Source of the DNA: Pseudomonadota bacterium
GTDB lineage: Bacteria > Pseudomonadota > Alphaproteobacteria > Rhizobiales > Beijerinckiaceae
Assembly (NCBI GenBank): GCA_023422485.1
Contig: JAGTAM010000696.1
Span: 1-5,940, forward strand
Direction: 5' to 3'
Length of the DNA stretch: 5,940 nucleotides
The position numbers and the translations under genes are program-made. Shown in pieces: positions 4,833-5,940 of this stretch; the first letter of the stretch is position 1; every line of letters starts with the position of its first letter. The notes under the pieces are model-generated. The model did no database searches. It had not been told where the DNA came from and was given only the letters and a program-made list of their open reading frames with translations.

Positions 4833-5940
4833 TCAGGCCGCCCGGACCTGCGGGGCCGCCGCGCTCAGAACCGCCGCGAGATCGTCGGGGCGGAACGGCT
4901 TGTCGAGCTGCAGGAACTGCCGCGCCGCCGCCGGCAGGTGCCCGTGGGGGCTCGCCAGGATGATGCGGATGTCGGGATAGCGCTCGACCACCGTCGCGGC
5001 GAGCTGCAGGCCGGTCATCACCGGCATCGACTGGTCGGCGACCATCGCATCGTAGGCCGCGCTCTCGCACAGGAGGGCCAGGGCATGCTCGCCCGAGGCG
5101 GCCTGGACCACCTCGTGGCCGAGATCGGTCAGCGCCTCGGCCACGCTCGCCCGGACGAGGCTGTCGCTCTCCACGAGGAGGACGCGCAAGGCGGGCTGCC
5201 ACAGGGCCGGCTCCTCCGGCCGCCGCCCGGTGGCCCTCAGCCAGATCTCGGCGACGAAGGCATCCTCTCCGGTCCCGTCCGAGACGAGGCGCCAGCCGGC
5301 CTCGATCTCGGCGAGGAGCCGGGCCACCGTCTCCAGATGTTCGGGACGCGGCGTGCGCGCCCGCCGGCCGGGTTCGTGCTGCCCGCTGGCGATGAGCACG
5401 CGCAGATAGGGCCCCGCCGACAGGCGGAGTCCCGTCTCGGCCTCGCCGGCATGCTCGCCGAGATCCTCGGCGGCGCCGACTGCGAAGCCGCGAAGCCCGT
5501 GATCGCGGAAATGGAAGGCGAGGTTGAGCAGGACGACTTCGAGGATGCGTTCGGCGCAGAGCACCCGCGGCAGGTCGCCGGGAACGCGGTTGATGACCGG
5601 CATGTCGCGCAGCACGTTGGCCTCCATGAAGGCCAGCGCCGCCTCGACCGTCGTGCCGAGGTCGCATTCGGCGAGGGTCCCGTCCTCGCCGCGCACGAGG
5701 CTGAGCATCCGCCGGGTCAGCGCCGCCCCGCGCCCGGCGCCCGCGAGCGCCGCATCGACGAGGCGCGCCGGTTCAGGGCTCAGGCCGTGGCGGCGGCGCA
5801 GGGTGCCGAGATTGGCCGACACGATCGTCAGCACGTCGTTGAAATCGTGGACGATGCCGTCGGTGACGCGGCGCAGGACGGCGTTGCGCCGCCGCTCGTT
5901 CAGCCCGGCCGGCGTCTCCGCGACGGCGCCCTCGATCGCC
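4833..5940 (-). CDS. Hybrid sensor histidine kinase with C-terminal receiver domain (5' end beyond the right edge)
   Basis: The frame is open to the right edge; 368 residues are visible, numbered here from the edge. Residues 20-85 form the dimerisation and histidine-phosphotransfer domain, with the phospho-accepting H31 in GIVHDFNDVL, as in HDFNN-type hybrid kinases. The region 90-237 sits where the ATP-binding domain belongs but is degenerate: the N-box reads NLAFHFRD (139-146), with His143 replacing the metal-binding asparagine, and neither DxGxG nor GxGLGL is visible. Residues about 251-360 are a receiver domain: VLLVESD at the acidic pocket (E257 with Ser at the next position), phospho-acceptor D302 in VADQSMP, S330 as the switch residue, and K347 in DKPF. 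The sensor part is outside the window. Context beside bcsS suggests, but does not show, control of cellulose synthesis. A role as a phosphotransfer protein rather than an active kinase is possible. Confidence 0.88.
   Translation of the reverse strand, partial: AIEGAVAETPAGLNERRRNAVLRRVTDGIVHDFNDVLTIVSANLGTLRRRHGLSPEPARLVDAALAGAGRGAALTRRMLSLVRGEDGTLAECDLGTTVEAALAFMEANVLRDMPVINRVPGDLPRVLCAERILEVVLLNLAFHFRDHGLRGFAVGAAEDLGEHAGEAETGLRLSAGPYLRVLIASGQHEPGRRARTPRPEHLETVARLLAEIEAGWRLVSDGTGEDAFVAEIWLRATGRRPEEPALWQPALRVLLVESDSLVRASVAEALTDLGHEVVQAASGEHALALLCESAAYDAMVADQSMPVMTGLQLAATVVERYPDIRIILASPHGHLPAAARQFLQLDKPFRPDDLAAVLSAAAPQVRAA

Noticed and set aside
4797..4836. Interrupted inverted repeat (CTGAC...GTCAG with inner TCGCG...CGCGA) at the kinase stop codon, as a terminator
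   Set aside because: It has a large asymmetric internal loop, a 13-base apical loop and no T-tract, so the stem is too weak to call.
4753..5667. A 304-codon minus-strand frame overlapping the kinase gene
   Set aside because: The alternative frame encodes clear histidine-kinase and receiver motifs; this one is low-complexity Arg/Ala/Gly sequence.

Overview
The window is GC-rich DNA (strong G/C bias at third codon positions) from what is most likely an alphaproteobacterium of the order Hyphomicrobiales, possibly Methylobacterium-like. I infer this from a BcsS-type accessory protein next to bcsA and from the style of the BcsA and BcsB proteins. No ribosomal or other taxonomic marker is present, so the genus is a guess.

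All four supported genes lie on the minus strand. In transcription order (right to left) they are: (1) the 3' part of a hybrid sensor histidine kinase gene that runs off the right edge (4833-5940); (2) bcsS, a predicted secreted outer-membrane beta-barrel protein of cellulose loci (3890-4702); (3) bcsA, the inner-membrane cellulose synthase with a C-terminal PilZ domain (1058-3532); (4) the 5' part of bcsB, the periplasmic cellulose synthase subunit, which runs off the left edge (1-1046). bcsA and bcsB are separated by 11 bases and look translationally coupled. About 357 bases separate bcsS from bcsA; this gap holds two hairpins, a repeat cluster and a possible promoter. About 130 bases separate the kinase gene from bcsS.

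Working model: BcsA polymerises UDP-glucose and extrudes the chain through its own membrane channel, BcsB guides the chain through the periplasm, and BcsS sits in the outer membrane as a lineage-specific accessory. Export-pore and cellulase genes (bcsC, bcsZ) are not in the window and may lie further left. The neighbouring kinase could regulate the locus, but nothing in the sequence proves it.

The system as a whole is known. Points worth a second look are: the kinase fragment keeps its phospho-accepting histidine and a receiver domain but has lost the recognisable ATP-binding motifs; the PilZ domain of BcsA lacks the glycine of DxSxxG; BcsA has a long Pro/Gln/Ala tail encoded partly by a 12-bp tandem repeat whose plus strand fits a G-quadruplex pattern; and the bcsA leader holds 9-bp direct repeats flanking an inverted repeat that overlaps a possible GGAAC-type stress promoter. 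I saw no tRNA, rRNA, CRISPR array, insertion sequence or phage gene.
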